Assembly: GCA_013138615.1 (NCBI GenBank)
Contig: WTCK01000291.1
Location: 1 to 8,486 of the forward strand
Reading direction: 5' to 3'
Source of the DNA: Candidatus Thorarchaeota archaeon
GTDB taxonomy: Archaea; Asgardarchaeota; Thorarchaeia; Thorarchaeales; Thorarchaeaceae
Length of the DNA: 8,486 nucleotides
The first letter of the stretch is position 1. Each line of letters starts with the position of its first letter. The notes under the pieces were generated by a model, which ran no database searches, was not told the origin of the DNA, and saw only the letters and a program-made list of their open reading frames with translations. A program made the translations under genes and the position numbers. Positions 1-6,809 of the stretch are shown one piece after another.

Positions 1-734
1 CGACGCTCAAGATTGACGAAAATGTATCGCGGGTCATAACCGAGTGCAATCATCTGTTCGAACATTGACTTGTACATGCGAGGCGGCCCACAAAGCGCTG
101 CTGTACATTTCGTTGGGTCAACATTCACTTTATCCAGATGCGTTGGTGCGCGGCCTGTCAAACCCCCCCAAGCAGGGTCTCTGGTGGCGGTCTGAATAAT
201 CTCAATATTCTCTGCTGTTGCGATATCCTTCATTGCCTCCAGCTCTTTTGCAAAGAGCAATTCCTTGCCCAGCTTTGAACTATTGATAATCGTGATGTTG
301 CCAAACAGCCAGCGATTGTCTAATGCGTAGAGGAAGACTGACCTGAGCGGCGCCATGCCGAGTCCAGCTGCTACGAGGAGTAGATCCCTGTCGTAAAATC
401 GGTCCATTGGGAAGCCATTCCCATAAGGTCCCCGAATCCGTACCATATCACCAGGCTTAAGCTTGTGAATCTCAGAGGTGACACGACCCGCCTCGCGGAT
501 GCAGAGCTCAAAGAATCCCATCCTTCTGGCAGATGAGCAGATTGAGATAGGTACCTCTCCATGGCCAAGGAGTGATAGCTCTACAAACTGACCAGGCATG
601 AACCGCCAGGATTGAGCTATCTCGGGGTCATCAAAACGAAACAGGAAGAGCTTCTCGTGTTCAGTTAGGTCGTACACTCTCAAGAGACGACACTTGTGGG
701 TTTCGTAGGTCTTCATTGGGTCTGGTTTCAACAT
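1..734 (-). CDS. hydG: Sulfhydrogenase/Flox-type gamma subunit, FAD/NAD(P)-binding oxidoreductase (partial, C-terminus off left edge)
   Basis: The 244 visible codons encode a ferredoxin-NADP reductase-like flavoprotein that exchanges electrons between NAD(P)H and iron-sulfur clusters in the cytoplasm. Seen: an FAD-binding barrel with PGQF (residues 47-50), the FAD-contact segment VPISICSS (61-68; family form PISIS) and RGPYGNGFP (101-109); then an NAD(P)-binding domain with LVAAGLGMAPLRS (120-132, GxGxxP) and ALCGPPRMY (213-221). The last residues, YIFVNLER, match the stretch just before the C-terminal [2Fe-2S] cysteines of the family, so roughly 30-50 residues are missing. The ATG at 734 directly abuts the beta-subunit TAA (735-737) and has an excellent Shine-Dalgarno site seven bases upstream; the two are surely one operon. 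In Pyrococcus-type hydrogenases the order is beta-gamma-delta-alpha, so delta and alpha genes may lie to the left (inference). A Flox-like role with Hdr is the alternative. Confidence 0.9.
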   Translation of the reverse strand, partial: MLKPDPMKTYETHKCRLLRVYDLTEHEKLFLFRFDDPEIAQSWRFMPGQFVELSLLGHGEVPISICSSARRMGFFELCIREAGRVTSEIHKLKPGDMVRIRGPYGNGFPMDRFYDRDLLLVAAGLGMAPLRSVFLYALDNRWLFGNITIINSSKLGKELLFAKELEAMKDIATAENIEIIQTATRDPAWGGLTGRAPTHLDKVNVDPTKCTAALCGPPRMYKSMFEQMIALGYDPRYIFVNLER

Positions 735-1763
735 TTAAGCTCCACCTCCAGTTCCGTAGACTTCCAGAAGATTCTCTTTGAACTGGATGTCTGCTGGGCA
801 GAAGTATGTACATCTGCCGCAACCTACGCAGTATGAGGTGGTTGTAGTTTCGCAGTAGGCATTCTTGCATTGGTAGCGATTGTGGAAACGGTCCTTCTTT
901 GTGGGTCTAAAGTTGTGACCCCCCGCCACAAGACCGTGCGATCTAAATTGGCAGGAATCCCAGAACCTGACACGCTCGCCCCCAGCCCCATCAAGAGTTG
1001 GCAGGTCTTTGACCTCATAGCAACGGCACGTCGGGCACGTAAGTGTGCAATTGCCACAGCCAAGGCACTTGTCGCTCTCGCGCATGTACATGGGATGGTC
1101 GAGGTGTAGTTCAAGACGGTATCTCATATCATCCCAGTTCCCTTGAACCGTAAACATGGACCTCCGTTTGGCTTCGAATTTGGCGAAGTTGCCCTTGTCT
1201 TCGCTTGAAATTTCCTCGAAGTACTCTGGGGAGTTCTCGATTAGCTTGTGTCCAGTCACGGTTCCCACGCGAACTAGATAGCCGTCAGGGAGGCGATGAA
1301 GGAAGAGATCGAAGCCTGCGTCAACAAAGTCGGTGCGGCGCACGCTGCAGAAACAATACTCATCAGGAAGGCAGGAGAGTCCAATGATTATTCCATTCTC
1401 TCTTCGAATCTGATAGTAGGGATCTGGTAGATCGTCAATGAAACGCGAGTCCATGATGCGCAGACCTACAATGTCGCAAGCATGCACACCAAAGATGATG
1501 ATGGGTTTACCTTCGGGCATCGTTTCATGAATCTCAACATTGACCGTGTCAAAAGTGAAGACTGTTTCTCGTTCAGGGAAGAAGTACTTTCTTGGGGGAG
1601 TTATCGTTCGGTTGTACTCGAACTCCACCTCTTTGACATCGCCAATCTCTCTGAAGTCGTAGAACTTCTCTGAGATTTTCTTAGGCCCATAGAGAGTTCC
1701 CATGGACTTTAGTCGCTCGAGGAATTCGCAGACCTTTTCCTTTGGGAGCTTTACGTAGCGCAT
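735..1763 (-). CDS. hydB: Sulfhydrogenase-type beta subunit, 4Fe-4S dicluster protein
   Basis: This 342-residue cytoplasmic iron-sulfur protein relays electrons between the adjacent FAD/NAD(P) gamma subunit and a partner (hydrogenase delta/alpha, or Hdr). Seen, numbering from the ATG at 1763: GVHACDIVGL (92-101) and CLPDEYCFC (131-139), both typical of the HydB/RnfC-like family; a first cluster motif CLGCGNCTLTCPTC (Cys233, 236, 239, 243); WDSCQF (268-273); and a second cluster motif CVGCGRCTYFCP (Cys312, 315, 318, 322). Length is normal for the family. The frame is open to an ATG at 1814, adding 17 residues, and a GTG at 1775 is also possible. I prefer 1763 because the added residues do not look like the family, a TATA-like box overlaps the 1814 ATG, and GGGGTG lies nine bases before 1763. 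It is the first gene of the leftward operon. Confidence 0.9.
   Translation of the reverse strand: MRYVKLPKEKVCEFLERLKSMGTLYGPKKISEKFYDFREIGDVKEVEFEYNRTITPPRKYFFPERETVFTFDTVNVEIHETMPEGKPIIIFGVHACDIVGLRIMDSRFIDDLPDPYYQIRRENGIIIGLSCLPDEYCFCSVRRTDFVDAGFDLFLHRLPDGYLVRVGTVTGHKLIENSPEYFEEISSEDKGNFAKFEAKRRSMFTVQGNWDDMRYRLELHLDHPMYMRESDKCLGCGNCTLTCPTCRCYEVKDLPTLDGAGGERVRFWDSCQFRSHGLVAGGHNFRPTKKDRFHNRYQCKNAYCETTTTSYCVGCGRCTYFCPADIQFKENLLEVYGTGGGA
742..749 (-). promoter_or_regulatory. Strong Shine-Dalgarno site of the gamma-subunit gene
   Basis: On the minus strand this reads GGAGGTGG, a near-perfect complement to the archaeal 16S rRNA 3' end, seven bases before the ATG at 734. It lies inside the last codons of the beta subunit and fixes the gamma start at 734 rather than at the second ATG (716). 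Confidence 0.85.
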
Positions 1764-1811
1764 CTGTTCAGACACCCCATGCCAGATGATGACGCGGATT
1801 GCGCCATGGAG

Positions 1812-1822
1812 CATATAATAAG
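1812..1822 (-). promoter_or_regulatory. Putative archaeal TATA box for the leftward beta/gamma operon
   Basis: On the minus strand the bases read TTATTATATGC. With the usual archaeal spacing of about 25 bases, transcription would start near 1790, leaving a leader of about 25-30 bases before the ATG at 1763. No clear purine-rich BRE is visible upstream. The A/T core is nearly symmetric, so it could also act on the plus strand, though no gene starts at the right distance there. Motif matching only. Confidence 0.45.
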
Positions 1823-1886
1823 AGTAAGGATATGGACTGGTTATTTGAATTGTTCCTAACCTAGAAATCCTAGCCTAATGAGAACA

Positions 1887-1902
1887 ACAGGAGGAATCCT
1901 GT
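1887..1902 (+). repeat. Perfect hairpin, six pairs with GGAA tetraloop
   Basis: ACAGGA (1887-1892) and TCCTGT (1897-1902) are exact reverse complements around GGAA, which fits the GNRA tetraloop rule if transcribed rightward. No T-tract follows, so it is not a typical terminator. It could be part of a structured RNA, or chance in a region this size. Confidence 0.4.
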
Positions 1903-1956
1903 GACTAACGAAATCGTGTGGAAGAACCCTTTTATCACATGAAACTATCTGGTGGG

Positions 1957-1971
1957 ACACTATTCTAGTGT
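1957..1971 (+). repeat. Perfect hairpin, six pairs with three-base loop
   Basis: ACACTA (1957-1962) and TAGTGT (1966-1971) are exact reverse complements around TTC, and two outer G-U pairs could extend the stem in RNA (1955-1956 with 1972-1973). Three T residues (1971-1973) end the stem. It could equally be a dyad for a regulator; function unknown. Confidence 0.35.
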
Positions 1972-2233
1972 TTGATGATGAGATAATCGACCGTTCACGT
2001 TTCAGCGAATCAAGGGAGTATGCAAACTCCGGTAGATGAGTTGGCGGGGGTATTTCTGTGTCGAGATTTTGGATTGGATTTCCAAGATCGTTCAAGTGCT
2101 ATGCAACTGTTGCCAATCCTTGGCCCCTTGTAGGACAATGAATGTCAGGCTTTTGCACCAAGCTCGCATGACCGCTCCATTCTCACAGAGCGAGCTAGGA
2201 GAAGACGGAAAGATAGTGTTGGAAGATGGACGT

Positions 2234-3592
2234 ATGAGAACAGACTCTGGAGTTCTGGAACAACGCAAGACGGTGTGCGCCCTAGTCCTAGCAGCTGGAC
2301 AGGGCAGCCGGATGAGCGAAGAAACACTGAAACAGCTACATCCGGTGGCTGGGCTTGCACTGTTGAAAAGAGTGCTGTGCTCCTTGCGGGATGCGGGAAT
2401 CGTGGAAGTTCACGTGGTGGTGGGCTGTGAAGGGGATCGGATCCAGCAGCAAATTGGCACGGATTATGCAGGGCTGAATATGCAGTACATCCACGCCGAG
2501 CACTGGTCTCAAGGGAATCTCCATTCCTTCTTGGCGGCCCGCGGCTTCTGTGATCAGGACTTCATCCTCTGCATGGGTGATCATATCTTCGACCCAGAGA
2601 TTGTGCGGAAACTACAACGAGTGGATTTAACCGGAGCTCTTGCCTTGGCGGTGGATCAGGTTCAGTACTCTCCTGATGACACTCTTGTGCTGGAACGCGA
2701 CGGTAAGATTGTCGATACTGGCAAGGGCCTTTCAGTGTGGAACGGTGTGGACACTGGGTTCTTCAAGTGTGCTCCCAAGATTTTCAAGCATGCAATGGCG
2801 GCGAAGGAAGCAGGAAAGGCAGAGTTTGTGGAGTGCGTAAGACTGGCGGCTGAAGAGGGGGAGGCGCAGACTCTGGATGTGAGCGGATACTACTGGGTCG
2901 ATGTTGATACTGAGGAGGATGTGAAGCGGGCGAAGTGGATCTTGGCGAAGTACACCCAGAAGGGGCGGAGCGCTTCGGACTTCATAGCCCATTATTTGAA
3001 TCGACCACTTGAAATCAGGCTGGCCTACCATCTATCGGATACACGGGTTACCCCCAACATGGTCACGCTGGCAAGCAACGTAGTGGCCTACCTAGCGGCT
3101 GCGTTCTTTCTCTTTGGCCAGCTGCTGCCGGCAGCGCTACTCACTTTCGTCGTGGGGATAGTGGACGGAGTTGACGGGAAGCTGGCCCGAATCCGGCGGC
3201 AGGCCACCCGGCTAGGCAAACTAGAACACGCCTTTGATCTACTCTTCGAATTCGCCTGGCTGATAGCACTGGCAACTTACCTCAGCGCCTTCTGGGGAAC
3301 GCTTCCGATCCTACTGGCTGCCGGGTCTATCACTTTGATGGCCTTCTACCGGATGGTCTACGATTTGTTCAGTAGAACTATGGGAGAGAGCCTTGACAAC
3401 TATGGGCCATTTGAACGAAGGTTCCGACGAGTGGCGGGGCGACGCAATCTCTACAACATCCACATATTGGTATTCGTGCTTCTGGGTATTCCGCTCTGGG
3501 CGCTCTTCACCATCATGCTGCATGCGAGCGTTACTGCAGCAGTCTACGTTGTCCGAGTTGGAATGCACCTCCACGCCGCCGACCGTCAGTGA
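2234..3592 (+). CDS. Bifunctional nucleotidyltransferase / CDP-alcohol phosphotransferase (inositol-1-phosphate cytidylyltransferase-DIPP synthase-like)
   Basis: A 452-residue membrane fusion protein. The cytoplasmic N-terminal half is a sugar-phosphate nucleotidyltransferase: LAAGQGSRM (19-27), Lys33, GDH (115-117, metal site) and WVDVDTEED (221-229, second metal site). The C-terminal half is a CDP-alcohol phosphotransferase with about six hydrophobic helices in three pairs (roughly 276-310, 337-375, 408-444), TPN (273-275) and DGVDGKLAR (311-319). In relatives the first half makes CDP-inositol (or a similar CDP-alcohol) from CTP and the second transfers the phospho-alcohol, giving di-myo-inositol phosphate or an inositol phospholipid; the substrate here is not decidable. 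The usual G-x3-D-x3-D tail of the motif is changed to G328-KL-E331-HAF-D335. Start is uncertain: the frame is open back to 2036, with ATGs at 2138, 2168 and 2234. I chose 2234 because the domain begins about 15 residues later and upstream residues look non-coding. It appears monocistronic. Confidence 0.8.
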   Translation: MRTDSGVLEQRKTVCALVLAAGQGSRMSEETLKQLHPVAGLALLKRVLCSLRDAGIVEVHVVVGCEGDRIQQQIGTDYAGLNMQYIHAEHWSQGNLHSFLAARGFCDQDFILCMGDHIFDPEIVRKLQRVDLTGALALAVDQVQYSPDDTLVLERDGKIVDTGKGLSVWNGVDTGFFKCAPKIFKHAMAAKEAGKAEFVECVRLAAEEGEAQTLDVSGYYWVDVDTEEDVKRAKWILAKYTQKGRSASDFIAHYLNRPLEIRLAYHLSDTRVTPNMVTLASNVVAYLAAAFFLFGQLLPAALLTFVVGIVDGVDGKLARIRRQATRLGKLEHAFDLLFEFAWLIALATYLSAFWGTLPILLAAGSITLMAFYRMVYDLFSRTMGESLDNYGPFERRFRRVAGRRNLYNIHILVFVLLGIPLWALFTIMLHASVTAAVYVVRVGMHLHAADRQ

Positions 3593-3636
3593 CTTGTGTC
3601 AGTAGTTTCCCTAGCTGAGAAAAACCGACCATATTC

Positions 3637-3650
3637 AGAAAGATTATATC
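3637..3650 (+). promoter_or_regulatory. Putative archaeal promoter (BRE/TATA) of hdrA
   Basis: Purine-rich AGAAAG precedes ATTATATC in the gap between the stop at 3592 and the hdrA ATG at 3702. Start of transcription about 25 bases further (near 3670) would leave a leader of about 30 bases carrying the GGAG at 3688-3691. Spacing and composition fit an archaeal BRE-TATA pair. Confidence 0.5.
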
Positions 3651-3687
3651 ACCCCGCTAGTTCCCGCCGTCGTTGTAGCCACAGTCT

Positions 3688-3691
3688 GGAG
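3688..3691 (+). promoter_or_regulatory. Ribosome binding site of hdrA
   Basis: GGAG ten bases before the ATG at 3702. It is a moderate match and supports this start. The FAD-binding GxGxxG motif begins 21 residues later, after a short lysine-rich tail. Confidence 0.55.
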
Positions 3692-3701
3692 AAAATAGAA
3701 C

Positions 3702-6700
3702 ATGGTCAGCAAGGCGACAAAAAAAACATCGGCAAAGCCTAAGCCTACTGACGTTGCCATAATCGGTGCGGGCATGGCAGGAATCAGCGCCGCCTTAGCA
3801 CTTGCCGACGGCGGTCATCATGCGCATCTCATTGAAAGGACAGTGAGTATCGGGGGGGCTTATGTCGCCATATACAAGATATTTCCTGCTCTCGAATGTA
3901 GCGCCTGCGTCATGACTCCGCTCACCTCATTCGTGGGTAAACACCTGAACATAACGATACACTCTCTCTCAGAGGTAAAGAAAGTTAAGGGCAAGGCGGG
4001 CGACTTCACTCTAACGATTCACAAGAAGGCCCGCTACGTCGATGAGAACAAGTGCACTGGCTGCGGCCTCTGCATCGCGGCCTGTCCGGTGGAAGTCCCA
4101 AACCATTACGACATGGGACTATCGCTGCGCAAGGCGATATACATGAACTTCCCACAGCAGATTCCTCTGCTGGCCGCCATTGATAGAGATGCTTGTATTG
4201 GCTGTGGAACATGCGCTTCAGTATGCCCACAGGACTGCATTATGTACGACGATGAGGATAAGGAGTACGACCTGAACGTTGGGGCAATCATAAACGCTGC
4301 AGGCTTTGAGGAATACCAGCCAACCGACTATGCTGAATACGGCTACGGCGTGTTTCCGAATGTCGTGACAACCCTAGAGTACGATCGTCAAACACATCCA
4401 ACAGGACCGACTGATGCACACATGGTCCGCCCCTCTGATGGCAGGGAACCTGAAACCATCATGTTTGTGAACTGCGTTGGGTCAAGAGACGTTCGGGAGA
4501 ATATTCAGGGGTACAGTCATCATTGCAACAGGGTCTGCTGTTCTTTTGGATTAAAGCTGGCCCAAGTCACTCGAATGCACTATCCTAAGGAGCATTGCAA
4601 GATAATCTACACCTACATGGACATGCGCACTTGCGGGAAACTGCTGGAAGAGTTCCTCTGGGATTCGCAGCACAACCAAGATATTGACTTCATCCGCGGC
4701 AGGATTGCTGAGATCAATGAAGACCCTGATACTCGTGACCTCATGGTGAAGCTGGAAGACACCGATGCCGGAGAGATTCAAGAGATCAAAGTGAACATGG
4801 TCGTTCTCAACTCGAGCTTCAGGCCTGCTGAAGGTAGTGAGGAACTTGCGAAGGTCTTGGGCATCGAGCTCGATGAAACGGGCTGGGTTAAGGAGAAGAA
4901 CCCGAATTCCGGGGCTCTCGAAACCACCCGCGATGGCATATACATGGCTGGATGCATCCACGGACCCAAGGACGGCACAGACACGGTCAATGAAGGTAAG
5001 GGTGCAGCTATGGCTGCACAGTCAATACTACCGCTCCCACATCCCCCCGTACCTGAGGCAGTTCCACCTCTGGACGTCGGAGAAGAGCCGAGAGTTGGGG
5101 TGTTCATCTGTCATTGCGGCGGAATCATTGGCAATGTAATAGACTCGCCCGGTCTCGCACAGTGGGCTAGTCACCTTCCGAATGTTGTTCACAGCACTGA
5201 CTACATTTTCATGTGCAGTGACCCCGGTCAGGAGTTCATCACAGAAGCCATCAAGGAGCACAAGTTGAATCGCGTGGTCGTTGGTTCATGCTCACCGCTC
5301 CAACACGAAGATACTTTCAGGCGAGCACTAGAGGCTGCTGGCATATCGGGTTACTATCTTGTGGGGCCCGTAGGGCTGAGAGAGATGATTGCGCTGGTCA
5401 ACATGAACGACCCTCCAGATGTTCGCCAGGAGAAGGCACAGGACATGATCCGTTCCGGGGTCGCCAAGGCCATCAATAATGAGATTGTACCTGTCAAATC
5501 AGTAGATGTAACTCGAATTGCGATGATTGTTGGTGGTGGGGTTTCGGGAATGACTGCCGCGCTTGACATTGCTCGGAAGGGCTTCGATGTCATCCTTGTT
5601 GAGAAGGAGAACAAACTTGGCGGTAGGCTGAATGACCTATACAACCTATTCCCCAAGATGGAAAGCGCCCAAGAGATCGTGGACGACCTCACAGCACGTG
5701 TGGAGAAGGAGAAACGGATCAAGATTCTGCTCAACTCGAAGCCAGTATTGAGGGAAGGGTCCTACGGTAACTATGGGATAACCATTCAGAATACAGAAAC
5801 TGGAGAGCAGAAAGTTCACACGATTGGCTCAATGGTCATCACAACGGGCACAGATACTTACGACCCAAAGAAGGGAGAGTACGGTTGGGAGGAAGTCCCA
5901 GGAGTCATTACAACACTCCAGCTTGAGCGTATGATAAGAAATGGAGAACTCAAGAAGCCGCCAAAGAATCCGGTGTTTATCCACTGCGTTGGTTCAAGAC
6001 AGAGCCCAGGAGAGGGGAATAGATACTGTTCAAGGGTGTGTTGTTCCGCAGTCATAACTATGCAGCACGAACTGAAGGAGATGTTTCCGGACATCAGAGT
6101 GTTCTCGGCCTATAAGGAGCACATCCGCCCATTCGCCAACAACATGGAGGAGATGTGGCGGGAGAACCGTCAGAAGGGCGTTAGCTATCTACGCTGGATA
6201 AGAGAAAAACCGGTAACCGTTGAGAAAGCTCCTGATGCTGATGAAGCCATTGTAACAGTATATGATACCCTTTCCCAGGAAACCTTCAAGATACGATCCA
6301 ACATGGTTGTGCTCGCACTAGGCTTGGAAGCACCCCACGATGTCAATGAACTTACCAAGGCATTGGGAATCAACCGAGGACAAGATGGATTCCTGCTTGA
6401 GGTTCATATGAAGTTCAAACCAGTGGAAACCACTGTCCCAGGCATCTTCTTGGGTGCAACCTACGCAAAGAACGTATCAGACTCAATCAATCAGGCACGC
6501 GGTGCCGCCAGCGCAGCTTGTGCTCCACTCAATCTCGGTACTGTGAATATCGAACTTCTAACAGCAGATGTGGACGAAGATCTCTGTGTTGGATGTGACC
6601 TCTGTCATTATTCAGAGATTTGCCCCTACGACGCTGTTTCAATGGTGGAAGTATCACCGGGCGTGAAAAAGAGCGTCACCAACGAGCTTGCGTGTGAGGG

Positions 6701-6803
6701 TTGTGGAGCATGTTGTTCCATCTGCCAAACGGGAGCACGTGACCTCCGATGGTGGCGTGAGAAGAGCTTCTACGACCAGATAGAAGAGATGCTCAGGGAG
6801 TAG
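3702..6803 (+). CDS. hdrA: Heterodisulfide reductase subunit A, double-length fusion of two HdrA-like halves
   Basis: At 1033 residues this is well above the roughly 650 of methanogen HdrA, the cytoplasmic flavin/iron-sulfur hub of Hdr electron-bifurcating complexes. First half: FAD fold GAGMAG (22-27), CSAC (66-69), an inserted ferredoxin with Cys118/121/124/128 and Cys165/168/171/175, VGSR (259-262), a cysteine cluster (Cys275, 279, 280) and Cys311. Second half: the HdrA-type N-terminal domain with CHCGG (470-474), Cys505 and GSCSP (528-532); a second FAD fold GGGVSG (611-616); VGSR (763-766); Cys776, 780, 781; and a C-terminal ferredoxin with Cys962/965/968/974 and Cys998/1001/1004/1008. 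The first half lacks the CHCG domain and the second lacks the inserted ferredoxin, so together they hold one full set of clusters plus two flavin sites. No HdrB, HdrC or MvhD is in the window. The following gene starts six bases after its stop. Identity as HdrA family is certain; the electron partners are unknown. Confidence 0.95.
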   Translation: MVSKATKKTSAKPKPTDVAIIGAGMAGISAALALADGGHHAHLIERTVSIGGAYVAIYKIFPALECSACVMTPLTSFVGKHLNITIHSLSEVKKVKGKAGDFTLTIHKKARYVDENKCTGCGLCIAACPVEVPNHYDMGLSLRKAIYMNFPQQIPLLAAIDRDACIGCGTCASVCPQDCIMYDDEDKEYDLNVGAIINAAGFEEYQPTDYAEYGYGVFPNVVTTLEYDRQTHPTGPTDAHMVRPSDGREPETIMFVNCVGSRDVRENIQGYSHHCNRVCCSFGLKLAQVTRMHYPKEHCKIIYTYMDMRTCGKLLEEFLWDSQHNQDIDFIRGRIAEINEDPDTRDLMVKLEDTDAGEIQEIKVNMVVLNSSFRPAEGSEELAKVLGIELDETGWVKEKNPNSGALETTRDGIYMAGCIHGPKDGTDTVNEGKGAAMAAQSILPLPHPPVPEAVPPLDVGEEPRVGVFICHCGGIIGNVIDSPGLAQWASHLPNVVHSTDYIFMCSDPGQEFITEAIKEHKLNRVVVGSCSPLQHEDTFRRALEAAGISGYYLVGPVGLREMIALVNMNDPPDVRQEKAQDMIRSGVAKAINNEIVPVKSVDVTRIAMIVGGGVSGMTAALDIARKGFDVILVEKENKLGGRLNDLYNLFPKMESAQEIVDDLTARVEKEKRIKILLNSKPVLREGSYGNYGITIQNTETGEQKVHTIGSMVITTGTDTYDPKKGEYGWEEVPGVITTLQLERMIRNGELKKPPKNPVFIHCVGSRQSPGEGNRYCSRVCCSAVITMQHELKEMFPDIRVFSAYKEHIRPFANNMEEMWRENRQKGVSYLRWIREKPVTVEKAPDADEAIVTVYDTLSQETFKIRSNMVVLALGLEAPHDVNELTKALGINRGQDGFLLEVHMKFKPVETTVPGIFLGATYAKNVSDSINQARGAASAACAPLNLGTVNIELLTADVDEDLCVGCDLCHYSEICPYDAVSMVEVSPGVKKSVTNELACEGCGACCSICQTGARDLRWWREKSFYDQIEEMLRE
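6794..6800 (+). promoter_or_regulatory. Ribosome binding site of the DUF2096-like gene, inside the end of hdrA
   Basis: CAGGGAG overlaps the last two sense codons of hdrA, nine bases before a TTG (6810) and twelve before a GTG (6813). There is no nearby ATG in frame, so the downstream gene uses a non-ATG start and is probably translationally coupled to hdrA. Confidence 0.5.
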
Positions 6804-6809
6804 CTGTCA

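Larger units (their letters stand above)
1764..2233. other. Divergent intergenic region without a convincing gene; short hairpins
   Basis: No open frame here resembles a known protein. Three short perfect inverted repeats are visible: a six-pair stem with a GGAA (GNRA-type) loop at 1887-1902, a six-pair stem with a TTC loop at 1957-1971 followed by further possible G-U pairs, and a five-pair stem at 2015-2030. A direct repeat CCTAG-aaat-CCTAG lies near 1860-1873. I see no tRNA, no CRISPR repeat and no box C/D pair. It may hold the leader or promoter of the rightward gene or a small RNA, but this is unproven. Confidence 0.5.

Noticed and set aside
1975..1981. ATGATGA, a perfect match to a box C of an archaeal C/D small RNA
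   Set aside because: No CTGA box D or D' at the required spacing on the plus strand within the next 60 or so bases, so no C/D RNA can be built.
1856..2095. 79-residue minus-strand frame in the divergent region
   Set aside because: No family resemblance, no clear ribosome site, and a composition that does not look coding; it also overlaps the hairpins.
4551..4961. 136-residue minus-strand frame inside hdrA
   Set aside because: Antisense shadow of strongly conserved hdrA coding sequence, with no protein-like motifs.
5100..5115. Possibility that hdrA is two genes or joined by a frameshift or sequencing error at the junction of the halves
   Set aside because: The frame is continuous through the linker (residues about 443-465, proline-rich) with no stop, ribosome site or start at the junction; the halves also complement each other in domains, so a true fusion is more likely.
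5354..5734. 126-residue minus-strand frame inside hdrA
   Set aside because: Antisense shadow over the second FAD fold; serine-rich, low-complexity translation without motifs.
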